Assembly: GCF_014678725.1 (NCBI RefSeq)
Contig: NZ_CP061497.1
Location: forward strand, 372,001-436,000
DNA: 64,000 nucleotides
From: Thermomonas sp. XSG
GTDB lineage: Bacteria > Pseudomonadota > Gammaproteobacteria > Xanthomonadales > Xanthomonadaceae
Reading direction: 5' to 3'
Below the pieces are notes generated by a model that searched no databases, had not been told where the DNA came from, and was given only the letters and a program-made list of their open reading frames with translations. The position numbers and the translations under genes are program-made. Positions 32,300 to 41,336 of this stretch are shown here, in pieces (positions within the stretch are counted from its first letter, which is position 1; the number at the start of each line of letters is the position of its first letter).

Positions 32300-33052
32300 A
32301 TGTCTCCGCTGATCCGCTGGTTCCACCAACTCGGCTCGCCCCCGTACTTCGATCGCTTTGCCGCCCGCTGGACGCCGTGGGCCTGGCTGCTGGGGCTGGT
32401 GGCGATGGCCGTGGGCCTGTACGGCGCTTTGTTCCAGGTCCCCGCCGACTACCAGCAGGGCGACAGCTTCCGCATCCTCTACATCCACGTCCCGGCGGCC
32501 TGGATGAGCATGGCCATCTTCGGCCTGATGGCGTTCTATTCGGCGATCGCGCTGATCTGGCGGATCAAGCTCTGCGAAATCCTGGCCATGGCCTGCGCGC
32601 CCACCGGCGCCGCCTTCACCTTCGTCACCCTGGCCACCGGCTCGATCTGGGGCAAGCCCATGTGGGGCACCTGGTGGGACTGGGATCCGCGCCTGACCAC
32701 CGAGCTGATCCTGCTGTTCCTGTACCTGGGCGTGATGGGCCTGTACGCGGCCATCGACGACCGCCGCAATGCCGCCCGCGCAGCCGGCCTGCTGGCCATC
32801 GTCGGGGTCGCCCTGCTGCCGGTGATCCGCTGGTCCGTGGTGTGGTGGAACTCGCTGCACCAGGGCCAGACCATCCGCGTGTTCGGCGAGTCCAGCATGG
32901 ACGCCAGCATGATGTGGCCGCTCGTCTGGATGATCGTCGGCACCAAGCTGTGGTTCGTCGGCTCGCTGCTGGCCCGCGCCCGCGCCGACAACCTGCGCCG
33001 CGAGGCCGCCAAGGATTGGGTCTCGAAGCTGGCCGCCGGGGAAGCGCGATGA
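32300..33052 (+). CDS. ccmC: Haem transporter CcmC
   Basis: A 250-aa membrane protein with six helices that loads haem onto CcmE. The WWD haem-handling motif is GTWWDWDPRLT, flanked by the conserved His in YIHVPAAW and another in NSLHQG. AAGG precedes the ATG. Its stop overlaps the ccmD start. The 133-base gap from azurin suggests the ccmC-ccmI genes may have their own promoter, though none is obvious. Confidence 0.96.
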   Translation: MSPLIRWFHQLGSPPYFDRFAARWTPWAWLLGLVAMAVGLYGALFQVPADYQQGDSFRILYIHVPAAWMSMAIFGLMAFYSAIALIWRIKLCEILAMACAPTGAAFTFVTLATGSIWGKPMWGTWWDWDPRLTTELILLFLYLGVMGLYAAIDDRRNAARAAGLLAIVGVALLPVIRWSVVWWNSLHQGQTIRVFGESSMDASMMWPLVWMIVGTKLWFVGSLLARARADNLRREAAKDWVSKLAAGEAR

Positions 33053-33225
33053 GCTACCGCGAATACGTCATCGCCGCCTACGCGGTATTCGCCGCGATGC
33101 TGCTGTGGGACTTCCTGGTGCCGAAGCTGCAGATCCGCGCCGCGCTGCGCGCCGCCAGGCTGCGCGCAGCGCGCCGGCAGGCCGCCCCCCCTCCCGATAC
33201 CGAACGCCCGCTGTCGCGGGAATGA
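33049..33225 (+). CDS. ccmD: Haem exporter accessory protein CcmD
   Basis: A 58-aa single-pass membrane protein: a membrane helix within [20 protein letters not shown] followed by a basic Arg/Ala-rich cytoplasmic tail. CcmD helps release holo-CcmE from CcmABC. It was assigned from position between ccmC (ATGA overlap) and ccmE and from the typical helix plus basic tail. Confidence 0.88.
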   Translation: MSYREYVIAAYAVFAAMLLWDFLVPKLQIRAALRAARLRAARRQAAPPPDTERPLSRE

Positions 33226-33235
33226 CCAGGACGCC

Positions 33236-33721
33236 ATGCACCCCACCCGCAAACGCCGCCTGCTGTTGATCCTCGCCCTGGTCGCCGTCGCCGGCGTGGC
33301 GACCGCGCTGATCGCGATGGCACTGCAGCGCAACGTCGCCTATCTCTACACCCCCCATGAAGTGCTGGGCGGCAGCGCGGGGGACAACGTGCGTAGCGGC
33401 GAGGCCCGTTTCCGTCTGGGCGGGATGGTCGCCAAGGGTTCCTTCAAGCGTGCGCCGGGCTCGATGGAGGCGCATTTTGACGTCGACGACGGCGATGCTC
33501 GCCTGCCGGTGGTCTATACCGGCATCCTTCCGGACCTGTTCCGCGAGAACCAGTCGGTAGTGGCCACCGGGCGGATGCAGGGCGACGTGTTCGTGGCCGA
33601 GGAAGTGCTGGCCAAGCACGACGAGACCTACATGCCCAAGGAAGTGGCCGACAAGATGGGCGCCGCACACAAGAAGCACAACGTGCAGGACAAGACGGCG
33701 CTTGCGGAAGGCGCACCGTAA
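33236..33721 (+). CDS. ccmE: Cytochrome c-type biogenesis haem chaperone CcmE
   Basis: A 161-aa membrane-anchored periplasmic chaperone that binds haem covalently. A basic N-terminus (TRKRRLLL) precedes one membrane helix, then the OB-fold domain. The haem-binding His is in [11 protein letters not shown], the CcmE signature, and [10 protein letters not shown] is also conserved. The C-terminal tail is short and basic. Its stop overlaps the ccmF start. Confidence 0.96.
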   Translation: MHPTRKRRLLLILALVAVAGVATALIAMALQRNVAYLYTPHEVLGGSAGDNVRSGEARFRLGGMVAKGSFKRAPGSMEAHFDVDDGDARLPVVYTGILPDLFRENQSVVATGRMQGDVFVAEEVLAKHDETYMPKEVADKMGAAHKKHNVQDKTALAEGAP

Positions 33722-35646
33722 TGCTTCCCGAACTCGGCCAGATCGCGCTGCTGCTGGCGCTGCTGGTGGCGGCGCTGCAGGCGCTGCTGCCCCTGCTGGG
33801 CGCGCAGCGCGACGTGCCGGTGCTGATGGCGGTAGCGCGGCCTGCGGCCTGGATGCAGCTGCTGCTGGTGGGCCTGGCCTTCGCCATCCTCACCTACGCC
33901 TTCGTGGTCAACGACTTCTCGGTGCAATACGTGGCCGAGAACTCCAACTCGCTGTTGCCCACGCTCTACCGCTACACCGCCGTCTGGGGCGCGCACGAGG
34001 GCTCGCTGCTGCTGTGGGCGCTGGTGCTGGCGCTGTGGACCGCGGCGGTGGCGCGGTTCTCGAAGGCCCTGCCGCTGCCGGTGGTGGCGCGGGTGCTGGG
34101 GGTGATGGGCGTGGTGTCGGTCGGTTTCCTCGCCTTCCTGGTGTTCACCAGCAATCCGTTCACCCGCATCCTGCCGGCGGCCGGCGAGGGCCGCGACCTC
34201 AATCCCCTGCTGCAGGACCCGGGGCTGATCGTGCACCCGCCGATGCTGTACGCCGGCTATGTCGGTTTCGCGGTGCCATTCGCCTTCGCCATCGCCGCCC
34301 TGCTGGAGCGCCGCATCGACGCCCAGTGGCTGCGCTGGACGCGGCCGTGGACCAACGTGGCCTGGGCCTGCCTGACCCTCGGCATCGCGCTGGGGTCGTG
34401 GTGGGCCTACTACGAGCTGGGCTGGGGCGGCTGGTGGTTCTGGGACCCGGTGGAGAACGCCAGCTTCATGCCGTGGCTGGCCGGCGCCGCGCTGCTGCAT
34501 TCGCAGGCGGTCACCGAAAAGCGCGGCAGCTTCGGCGGCTGGACGCTGCTGCTGGCCATCGCCACCTTCTCGCTGTCGCTGCTGGGCACTTTCCTGGTCC
34601 GCTCCGGCGTGCTGACCAGCGTGCATGCGTTCGCCGCCGATCCGGGCCGCGGCCTGTTCGTGCTGATCTTCCTCGGCATCGTGGTCGGCGGTTCGCTGGT
34701 GCTGTACGCGCTGCGCGCCCCGGACACCGAGAGCAACGCCAAGCCCTTCGCCGCCGGCTCGCGCGAGACCCTGCTGCTGCTCAACAACCTGCTGCTGACC
34801 ACCGCCTGCGCGATGGTGCTGCTGGGCACCCTGTATCCGCTGCTGGCCGATACCCTGGACCTGGGCAAGATCTCGGTGGGCCCGCCGTATTTCGCCATCA
34901 TGTTCACCCTGCTGATGGCGCCGCTGGTGGCGCTGGTGCCGCTGGGCCCGCTGACCCGCTGGCAACGCGAGCAGATGTCCACGCCGCTGCGCCTGCTGCT
35001 GCCGTGGGCGGTACTGGCGCTGGTGGCCGGCGTGGTGGCGTTCTTCCTTGCCCCGCAGGGCCAGTGGAAGACCGCCGCCGGCATCCTCGGCGCGGTCTGG
35101 GTGGGCGCGGGCACGCTGCGCTTCGTCTGGACCCGCCTGCGTTCCGCCGGTGGCCGCCTGACCCGCGAGATGTGGGGCATGGTGCTGGCCCACCTGGGCA
35201 TAGCGGTGTTCCTGGTCGGCGCGCTGCTGGTCGAAGGCCTGAACTTGCAGCGCGAGCTGGCGGTGAAGGCCGGCGACACGGTGACGCTGGGCGACTACGC
35301 GTTCCGCTTCGACGGCATCGTCGAGACCAATGGCCCGAACTACGTGGCCGACCGCGGCACCGTGCAGGTGCTGCGCGATGGCCATATCGAAGCTACCCTG
35401 CATCCCGAGAAGCGCCGCTATCGCGCCGGCGGCCAGGTCATGACCGAATCCGGCATCGCCCGCGGCGTGTTCGGCGATGCCTACGTGGCGATCGGCGAGT
35501 CGCTGGGCAACGGCGCGTGGGCGTTGCGCGTCCACGTCAAGCCGTTCGTGCGCTGGATCTGGGCCGGCGCGCTGCTGATGGCGCTGGGCGCGCTGGTCAC
35601 CGCGTTCGACCGGCGCTTCCGCAGCGTGCGCAAGGATCTCCAATGA
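33721..35646 (+). CDS. ccmF: Cytochrome c haem lyase subunit CcmF
   Basis: A 641-aa polytopic membrane protein that transfers haem from CcmE to apocytochrome c. The WWD motif is WGGWWFWDPVENASFMPWL, with conserved His in WGAHEGSLLLW and in VHPPMLYAGYVGF. About 14 or 15 hydrophobic helices are visible, with a periplasmic domain before the last. The stop overlaps the ccmG start (ATGA). Confidence 0.97.
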   Translation: MLPELGQIALLLALLVAALQALLPLLGAQRDVPVLMAVARPAAWMQLLLVGLAFAILTYAFVVNDFSVQYVAENSNSLLPTLYRYTAVWGAHEGSLLLWALVLALWTAAVARFSKALPLPVVARVLGVMGVVSVGFLAFLVFTSNPFTRILPAAGEGRDLNPLLQDPGLIVHPPMLYAGYVGFAVPFAFAIAALLERRIDAQWLRWTRPWTNVAWACLTLGIALGSWWAYYELGWGGWWFWDPVENASFMPWLAGAALLHSQAVTEKRGSFGGWTLLLAIATFSLSLLGTFLVRSGVLTSVHAFAADPGRGLFVLIFLGIVVGGSLVLYALRAPDTESNAKPFAAGSRETLLLLNNLLLTTACAMVLLGTLYPLLADTLDLGKISVGPPYFAIMFTLLMAPLVALVPLGPLTRWQREQMSTPLRLLLPWAVLALVAGVVAFFLAPQGQWKTAAGILGAVWVGAGTLRFVWTRLRSAGGRLTREMWGMVLAHLGIAVFLVGALLVEGLNLQRELAVKAGDTVTLGDYAFRFDGIVETNGPNYVADRGTVQVLRDGHIEATLHPEKRRYRAGGQVMTESGIARGVFGDAYVAIGESLGNGAWALRVHVKPFVRWIWAGALLMALGALVTAFDRRFRSVRKDLQ

Positions 35647-36191
35647 AGAAAACCTCCCGCTGGCTGCCGCTGGCCGCCTTCGCCCTGCTTGCCGCGCTGC
35701 TGGCGGCAGGCGTGTGGATGAGCCGCAAGCCCAACCGCGATGCCCTGCCCTCGCCGCTGATCGGCAAGCCGGCGCCCGAGTTCGCGCTGCCGGTGCTGCA
35801 CGACCCCACCTACACGGTGAAGCTGTCCGACCTGCGTGGCCAGCCGTTCCTGATGAACGTCTGGGGCAGCTGGTGCGTGGAATGCCGGGTGGAACACCCG
35901 GTGCTGACCAAGTTCGCCGAAACCAAGCGCCTGCGCGTGGTCGGCTACAACTGGAAGGACGAGCCGGCCGATGCGCTGCGCTGGCTGGAGCAGTTCGGCA
36001 ATCCCTACATGGTGGTGCTGTCCGACGTCGAAGGCCGCACCGCGCTCGACTGGGGCGTGTACGGCGCGCCGGAATCGTTCCTGGTCGACGGCAAGGGCAT
36101 CGTGCGCTGGAAGCACGTGGGCCCGCTGACCGACGAGCTGATCGCGAAGGAACTGCTGCCGCTGGTCACCAGGATCGAGGCTGAACGATGA
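35643..36191 (+). CDS. ccmG: Thiol:disulfide interchange protein CcmG/DsbE
   Basis: A 182-aa membrane-anchored thioredoxin-like reductant for apocytochrome c. One N-terminal helix, then IGKPAPEFALPVL and the active site WGSWCVECRVEHP (CVEC; E. coli CcmG has CPTC). The cis-Pro region is YGAPESFLVD, typical of CcmG. It overlaps ccmF and ccmH at both ends. Confidence 0.95.
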   Translation: MKKTSRWLPLAAFALLAALLAAGVWMSRKPNRDALPSPLIGKPAPEFALPVLHDPTYTVKLSDLRGQPFLMNVWGSWCVECRVEHPVLTKFAETKRLRVVGYNWKDEPADALRWLEQFGNPYMVVLSDVEGRTALDWGVYGAPESFLVDGKGIVRWKHVGPLTDELIAKELLPLVTRIEAER

Positions 36192-36679
36192 GCCGGATCG
36201 CGAAAATCCCTGGCCGGGGCAGGATCCGGATTGCCAGCCTGTCCCTCGGCCTCATCCTGGCCTGTGGGCTTGCGCCGCCCGCCTTCGCCCAGGCCAACCA
36301 GCAGGCCGACGCCGCCCCGCTGCAGTTCCAGGATGCCGCCGAGGAAGCCCGCTTCCACGCGCTGACCCTGCAGCTGCGCTGCGTGATGTGCCAGAACCAG
36401 TCGCTGGCCGACTCCAATGCCCTGATCGCGCTGCAGCTGCGGCGCGAGGTGCTGGAGCTGATGCGCAAGGGCATGAGCGACGCGCAGATCAAGGACTACC
36501 TGGTGCAGCGCTACGGCGAATTCGTGCTGTACAAGCCGAAGCTCGAAGGCGGCACCCTGCTGCTGTGGATCGGCCCGGCGGTGGTGCTGCTGGCCGGCGC
36601 CGGCGTGGTCGCCGCCATCGTGCGCCGGCGCAAGCCTGCGGCGAACCCGGCCGCCAGCGATGACGGGCAGGAATGGTGA
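36188..36679 (+). CDS. ccmH: Cytochrome c biogenesis protein CcmH (CcmL type)
   Basis: A 163-aa protein with a cleavable signal (ends PPAFAQA), a periplasmic three-helix domain with the redox motif LRCVMCQNQSLADSNA, and a C-terminal membrane helix. It matches the N-terminal half of E. coli CcmH, so the Xanthomonad arrangement with separate CcmH and CcmI is present. It handles the CXXCH thiols together with CcmG. Confidence 0.95.
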   Translation: MSRIAKIPGRGRIRIASLSLGLILACGLAPPAFAQANQQADAAPLQFQDAAEEARFHALTLQLRCVMCQNQSLADSNALIALQLRREVLELMRKGMSDAQIKDYLVQRYGEFVLYKPKLEGGTLLLWIGPAVVLLAGAGVVAAIVRRRKPAANPAASDDGQEW

Positions 36680-37680
36680 TGACCGCTTTCCTCGGTTTTG
36701 CCGCGCTGCTGTGCCTGATCGTGCTGGCCACGCTGCTGCGCCCGCTGTGGCGTGATGCGCGCGGCGTGGCGCTGGGCATCGGCCTGATCACCCTGCTTTC
36801 CACCGGCCTGCTGTACCGGCTGGTGGGTACCCCGCAGGCACTGGACCCCGCCGCCCGGCAGGCGCCGCGCACCCTGGAGGAAGCGGTGGTCCAGCTCAAG
36901 GCCGCGCTGGCCCGCGATCCGCAGCAGGCCGAAGGCTGGGCACTGCTCGGCCAGGCCTACCTGCGCATGGACGATGCCGCCAACGCCCGCGACGCCTTCG
37001 CCAAGGCCGTCAGGCTTGCCCCCGACAACGCCGATTTCCTCACCGAAGCCGCGCAGTCGCGCGCCATGGCCAACCCCAGCCGCACCTTCGACGCCGAAGC
37101 GCTGGCGCTGCTGGAGGCCGCACTCAAGGCGGACCCCAACCACCAGCGCGCGCGCTGGTTCCTTGGCGTGGCCCAGCGTCAGGCCGGCAAGCATGCGGAG
37201 GCCGCCGTCACGTGGGGGCCGCTGCTGACGCAGGTCAGCGCCGACACCGCCACCAGTCTGCGCAAGGAAATCAACGCCGCCCGTGCCGATGCCGGCCTGC
37301 CGCCGCTGGCCGAAGCCGCCGCGCAGCCCGCCGCGACCGCCCTGCTGGAGGTGGAAGTGGCGCTGGACAAAGCGTTGGCCGAGCGGGTACGCCTGCGGCC
37401 GGATGCCACGGTCTTCGTGATCGCCCGCCAGCCCGGTTCGCCGATGCCGGTGGCCGCGCAGAAGCAGGCGGCCTCGGAACTGCCCTTCAGCACCGCGCTC
37501 AGCGATGCCGACAGCCCCATGCCCACCCTCAAGCTGTCGCAGATGCAGGAAGTCGAGCTGGTGGCGCGGCTGTCGGCCAGCGGCGATGCCAGCCGTCAGG
37601 AAGGCGACCTGGAGTCCAGACCGGTGCGGGTGAAACTACCGGCCGACAAGCCGGTGCGGCTGGTCATCGGCGCGCAGTAA
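36673..37680 (+). CDS. ccmI: Cytochrome c biogenesis TPR protein CcmI
   Basis: A 335-aa apocytochrome c chaperone: two N-terminal membrane helices, then TPR units (AEGWALLGQAYLRMDDAANA; DPNHQRARWFLGVAQRQAGK), then a C-terminal Ig-like domain ending PVRLVIGAQ. Start codons at 36673 and 36679 overlap the end of ccmH; either is possible. It is the last gene of the ccm run; a small hairpin lies 18 bases after the stop. Confidence 0.92.
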   Translation: MVMTAFLGFAALLCLIVLATLLRPLWRDARGVALGIGLITLLSTGLLYRLVGTPQALDPAARQAPRTLEEAVVQLKAALARDPQQAEGWALLGQAYLRMDDAANARDAFAKAVRLAPDNADFLTEAAQSRAMANPSRTFDAEALALLEAALKADPNHQRARWFLGVAQRQAGKHAEAAVTWGPLLTQVSADTATSLRKEINAARADAGLPPLAEAAAQPAATALLEVEVALDKALAERVRLRPDATVFVIARQPGSPMPVAAQKQAASELPFSTALSDADSPMPTLKLSQMQEVELVARLSASGDASRQEGDLESRPVRVKLPADKPVRLVIGAQ

Positions 37681-37697
37681 CCGCCGGTTCATGCCGG

Positions 37698-37714
37698 CAT
37701 GCCTAAAAGGCATG
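37698..37714. terminator. Small stem-loop after ccmI
   Basis: CATGCCT-AAA-AGGCATG, a perfect 7-bp stem, lies 18 bases after the ccmI stop and 23 bases before the next start. No T-run follows, so it could be a weak terminator or part of the leader of the MetX-family gene. It does not match a riboswitch that I can recognise. Confidence 0.35.
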
Positions 37715-37736
37715 ACCGTCCGCTTCGTCAGGGGGG

Positions 37737-38924
37737 ATGATGGCCTACCGGTCTTCCCCCCGTACCGCCATGGCCGAATTCATCCCCCCCGGCACCCGCT
37801 GGTTCGATCTGCCCTCGCCGTTTCCGATGAAGCGCGGCGGCGCCCTGCACGGCGCGCGCCTGGCCTATGAAACCTGGGGCCGGCTGGATGCCGACGGTGG
37901 CAACGCCATCCTGGTCCTCACCGGCATGTCGCCGGACGCGCACGCCGCATCCAGCGAAGCCGACCCCGCGCCGGGCTGGTGGGAATGGATGATCGGCCCC
38001 GGCAAGCCCATCGACACCCGCCGCTGGTTCGTGGTCTGCGTCAACCCGCTGGGCAGCTGCAAGGGCAGCACCGGGCCGGCTTCGATCAATCCCGGAAGCG
38101 GCCAGCCCTATCGCCTGGACTTCCCCGAGCTGTCGATCGAGGACGGCGCCGATGCCTCCGCGGCGCTGGTGCGCGGGTTGGGCATCCAGCGGCTGGCCTG
38201 CGTGGTCGGCAATTCGATGGGCGGGATGAGCGCACTGGCGCTGCTGGCACGCCACCCGGGCATCGCCCTCAGCCATGTCAACATCTGCGGCGCGGCGCGC
38301 GCGCTGCCGTTCTCCATCGCCATCCGCTCGCTGCAGCGCGAGGCCATCCGCCTCGACCCGCAGTGGAACGACGGCGCCTACGACGATGCCGAGCACTACC
38401 CCGAAAACGGCATGCGCATGGCGCGCAAGCTCGGCGTCATCACCTACCGTTCGGCGCTGGAGTGGGACGGCCGCTTCGGCCGGGTGCGGCTGGACTCCGA
38501 TCGCCGCGAGGGCGAGGACCCGTTCGGACTGGAGTTCGAGGTGGAAAGCTACCTCGAGGCCCACGCGCGCCGCTTCGTGCACAAGTACGACCCCAACTGC
38601 TACCTCTACCTCAGCCGCTCGATGGATTGGTTCGACCTCGGCGAGGCGCACGCCGGTGACACCGCGGGCGGTCTGGCCGCCATCGAGGGCGTCTGCCACG
38701 CGCTGGTGATCGGGGTCAAGACCGACATCCTGTTCCCGATCCAGCAGCAGGAAGAGATCGCCGCCGGCCTGCGCAACGCCGGCTGCGACACCCGTTTCCT
38801 GCCGATGCCGTCGCCGCAGGGCCACGACGCCTTCCTGGTCGACGAGGCGCGCTTCGGCCCCGCTATCGCCGGATTCCTGCGCGCGCTGCCGACCGCAGCC
38901 CTGCCCAGCGGCAAGGTGGCCTGA
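37737..38924 (+). CDS. MetX-family homoserine/serine O-acyltransferase
   Basis: A 395-aa alpha/beta-hydrolase-fold acyltransferase. The catalytic triad is Ser160 (VVGNSMGGMSAL), Asp in VKTDILFP and His in GHDAFLVD. MetX homologues acylate homoserine for methionine synthesis, but in Xanthomonas, Lysobacter and Stenotrophomonas close relatives were shown to be serine O-succinyltransferases that feed cysteine synthesis. The motif GNSMGGMSA and the block SINPGSGQPYRL, rather than the GGSMGGMQ of acetyltransferases, point to that subgroup, but by eye I cannot settle the acceptor or the acyl donor. The start at 37737 overlaps a purine-rich AGGGGGG; starts at 37740 or 37770 are also possible. Confidence 0.85.
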   Translation: MMAYRSSPRTAMAEFIPPGTRWFDLPSPFPMKRGGALHGARLAYETWGRLDADGGNAILVLTGMSPDAHAASSEADPAPGWWEWMIGPGKPIDTRRWFVVCVNPLGSCKGSTGPASINPGSGQPYRLDFPELSIEDGADASAALVRGLGIQRLACVVGNSMGGMSALALLARHPGIALSHVNICGAARALPFSIAIRSLQREAIRLDPQWNDGAYDDAEHYPENGMRMARKLGVITYRSALEWDGRFGRVRLDSDRREGEDPFGLEFEVESYLEAHARRFVHKYDPNCYLYLSRSMDWFDLGEAHAGDTAGGLAAIEGVCHALVIGVKTDILFPIQQQEEIAAGLRNAGCDTRFLPMPSPQGHDAFLVDEARFGPAIAGFLRALPTAALPSGKVA

Positions 38925-38938
38925 AGCCGCCGCTCGGC

Positions 38939-38944
38939 TATACT
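38939..38944 (+). promoter_or_regulatory. tRNA-Leu -10 element
   Basis: TATACT ends 10 bases before the tRNA 5' end, placing transcription start about 4 bases upstream of the mature tRNA. The -35 region is poor. Confidence 0.6.
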
Positions 38945-38954
38945 GCGCGCCCGC

Positions 38955-39041
38955 GCCGGAATGGCGGAATCGGTAGACGCAGCGGACTCAAAATCCGCCG
39001 CCCTTAAAAGCGTGTGGGTTCGAGTCCCACTTCCGGCACCA
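38955..39041 (+). tRNA. tRNA-Leu (anticodon CAA)
   Basis: An 87-base class II tRNA with encoded CCA. The acceptor stem GCCGGAA pairs with TTCCGGC. The anticodon stem GCGGA/TCCGC encloses CTCAAAA, giving anticodon CAA (38989-38991), which reads UUG. The long variable arm and the T-loop GTTCGAGTC are present. It stands alone between the MetX-family gene and the thiol dioxygenase. Confidence 0.97.
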
Positions 39042-39152
39042 ATGCAAGGGTCAGGCTGCGCAGCCTGGCCCTTTTGTTTTGCCGGCGCCCCTTCGAATGC
39101 CGCGATACGGGGCGGCGCCGGGCCTCCGGCCCCTGTGCATTAAACTCCGGGG

Positions 39153-39758
39153 GTGACGCTTTCCAGCCCCAACGCATCCCCCACTCAGATCGCCTTCCCC
39201 GGAAGCGCGCGCTTCCACGCCATGCTCGATGCCGCGGTTGCGCTGGGGGAGGTGCATGCCGTCACCGCAGCGCTGCGCGACGCGCTGACTGCGCTGATCG
39301 CCGATCCCGGGGTTTGCCTCCCCGACTTCGTGCACGCGCCCGTGGTCGGGCACTACGCGCGGCGCGAGCTTTACCGCAGCCCCGAACACGGCTACAGCGT
39401 GGTGGCCATGACCTGGGGCCCCGGGCAAGGCACGCCGCTGCATGACCACGACGGTCGCTGGTGTGTGGAAGGGGTCTGGCAGGGCCAGCTGGACATCGTC
39501 CAGTACGAACTGGTGGAACAGGCAGGCGAGCGGTTCCGCTTCCGCGTCGCAGGGCGCAGCAGCGCAGGCCCCGGCAGCGCCGGCAGCCTGATCCCGCCGC
39601 ACGAGTACCACACCATCCACAATGCAAGCGCTGATGCCATCGCGATCTCGGTGCATGTCTACCAGGCGCCGCTGGAAAGCTGCACGAGCTTCTGCCCACG
39701 GGAAGATGGCTGGTTCGTGCGCGAATCCACGCGGCTGGCCATCGACGAAGCTACCTGA
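39153..39758 (+). CDS. Cysteine dioxygenase-family thiol dioxygenase
   Basis: A 201-aa cupin of the cysteine dioxygenase family. The iron-binding facial triad is visible as HDHDG (two His) and a later His in EYHTIHN, with a conserved Trp-Cys after the first motif (GRWCVEGVW). Bacterial members oxidise cysteine or 3-mercaptopropionate to sulfinates; the latter is common in proteobacteria and cannot be excluded. The start is a GTG at 39153 with a GGGG directly in front. It converges with the FAD protein at 39786, only 27 bases apart. Confidence 0.85.
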   Translation: MTLSSPNASPTQIAFPGSARFHAMLDAAVALGEVHAVTAALRDALTALIADPGVCLPDFVHAPVVGHYARRELYRSPEHGYSVVAMTWGPGQGTPLHDHDGRWCVEGVWQGQLDIVQYELVEQAGERFRFRVAGRSSAGPGSAGSLIPPHEYHTIHNASADAIAISVHVYQAPLESCTSFCPREDGWFVRESTRLAIDEAT

Positions 39759-39785
39759 GCCGGCAGCCGAATCCACCCACCTCGC

Positions 39786-41186
39786 TCAGGACTTCGGCGG
39801 CACCCGCCCGTCGAGCGTCGCGCGCAGGTGATCGGCCAGCGCCTGCGCCTGTCCGCGCAGCTCCGGAATCGCCAGGCTTTCCCACAGCGTGCCTATCCGC
39901 ATCGCCCCCAGCACCAGCAGCGTGGGATCGGGTTGACCGCGCGCATCGATCACGCGGCCGGGCTCCTCACTGGCGATGCCGATGCCGTACGGACCCGGCA
40001 ACACGCGACCGCGCGCGCGCAGGGCGCCCAGCAACGTGTCCGGCTGCAGGTCGATATGGGTTTCGACGCCGGTGGCGTTGACCAGCCAGTCGGCGCGGAT
40101 CGAACACTCGCCGTCGGCATGCCGCGGCCGGTAGCGGACATCGATGCCGCCGTCTTCCCGCGCCTCGACTGATTGCAGCCGCCCGGCCAGGACTTCCAGC
40201 CGAGCGCCCGCCCGCAGCGCCTCCAGCGTGTGCGCGACCTGTGGCGCGATGCGATGCCGATGGATGTCCCAGTAGCGCACCAGATGGCGCAGGAACCGCT
40301 CCTGCTCCACATGCGCCAGCGAGCGCCACAGCGCCTGTCCATGCGGCCGCAGGCGATCGAACACCCATTGCCAGGGTTCGCCTGCCGCGGTCGCCGCCTG
40401 CGTCCAGGCGCGGATCAGGCGCAGCCGCCCGCGCAGGCCGAGTGCGAGCAGCGCATCGATGGGGGCAGTGTCTGTCCCGCCGGACTCGGCATGCGCCAGC
40501 GGCATCAGGCCATGGCGCGACAACACCCGGATGCGGCCGCGATGTCCACCGTGGACCAGGCTGAGCACCGCGTCCACCATGCTCAATCCGGAGCCGATGA
40601 TGCAGACGTCCGCCTCGGCGGGAATGGCGGCCACGCCCTCGTAATCCCAGGCATCGGCCAGGCGCACGGCGCCGTGCAGCCGCGCGGCGGGAATGCGGCG
40701 CGATGCATTGCCCACCGCCAGCACAACCGCACGGGCCGCCAGGGTCGCGCCGGACGCAAGTGTCAGCAGGTTGTCGCCATCGCGGCGTTCGATATCGGTC
40801 ACCCGTTCGCGCAGCCATTGCAGCGCAGGGTGGCGCGGCTGCGCGCACAGGGTCTCGCGCAGGTAGCGGCCGTATTCGCGGCGCGGCGCAAAGCTGGTCG
40901 ACAGCGCCTCGGCCGTGCCGGCATCGCCGCCGGACAGGAAGCGCACGAAATGCCCCGGGTCTTCGGCGAACGCACTCATCCGGCCGGCGGTGACGTTCAG
41001 CAGGTGCGCGGGCTGCCCGGTGGCGTAGGCGGCGCCGCGGGCCAGTTCGGCGGCGGGCTCGATGATGGCGACGCGCAAGCGGCAGGCGGGATCGGCCAGC
41101 AGGCGGGTGGCGACCAGCACGCCGGCGGCGCCGCCACCAACGATGGCGACATCGACGCCGGAAAGCCCGGCGGATTCAGGGGTCAT
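39786..41186 (-). CDS. FAD/NAD(P)-binding protein (NAD_binding_9 type)
   Basis: A 466-aa flavoprotein with an N-terminal Rossmann FAD site (DVAIVGGGAAGVLVATRLL), a second nucleotide-binding motif (VCIIGSGLSMVDAVLSL) and a C-terminal GIGIASEEPGRVID region. This COG4529-like group has no firmly assigned reaction but resembles flavin hydroxylases and thiol-linked oxidoreductases. The start MTPESAGLSG at 41186 precedes the Rossmann motif by a normal distance. A longer frame to 41243 has no support. It is convergent with the thiol dioxygenase gene, a pairing that may be functional. Confidence 0.82.
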   Translation of the reverse strand: MTPESAGLSGVDVAIVGGGAAGVLVATRLLADPACRLRVAIIEPAAELARGAAYATGQPAHLLNVTAGRMSAFAEDPGHFVRFLSGGDAGTAEALSTSFAPRREYGRYLRETLCAQPRHPALQWLRERVTDIERRDGDNLLTLASGATLAARAVVLAVGNASRRIPAARLHGAVRLADAWDYEGVAAIPAEADVCIIGSGLSMVDAVLSLVHGGHRGRIRVLSRHGLMPLAHAESGGTDTAPIDALLALGLRGRLRLIRAWTQAATAAGEPWQWVFDRLRPHGQALWRSLAHVEQERFLRHLVRYWDIHRHRIAPQVAHTLEALRAGARLEVLAGRLQSVEAREDGGIDVRYRPRHADGECSIRADWLVNATGVETHIDLQPDTLLGALRARGRVLPGPYGIGIASEEPGRVIDARGQPDPTLLVLGAMRIGTLWESLAIPELRGQAQALADHLRATLDGRVPPKS

Positions 41187-41215
41187 GGGCAAGCGACAGG
41201 AGCTCCGGAACCGGC

Positions 41216-41221
41216 ATTGTA
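41216..41221 (-). promoter_or_regulatory. Candidate -10 for the FAD protein gene
   Basis: TACAAT on the minus strand lies 30 bases before the start at 41186. It is one of several TAnAnT motifs found just ahead of genes in this GC-rich window. The -35 is weak. Confidence 0.4.
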
Positions 41222-41336
41222 GTTGCCGGGACCGCGGCGCCACAGGCCGTCATCCACGGGTCATCCCGGCGACACCGGCCGGTCACCGCCGTCGCCGACG
41301 CTGTGCCGCGACCAGCCCGTGCTGGCGGAGTCGCCC

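Noticed and set aside
37681-37736. Possible SAM- or SAH-type riboswitch before the MetX-family gene
   Set aside because: The only structure is a 7-bp hairpin; no conserved aptamer core is visible in 56 bases.
38961-39143. 60-codon frame through tRNA-Leu (MAESVDAADSKSAALKS)
   Set aside because: Well-known spurious translation of a leucine tRNA gene.
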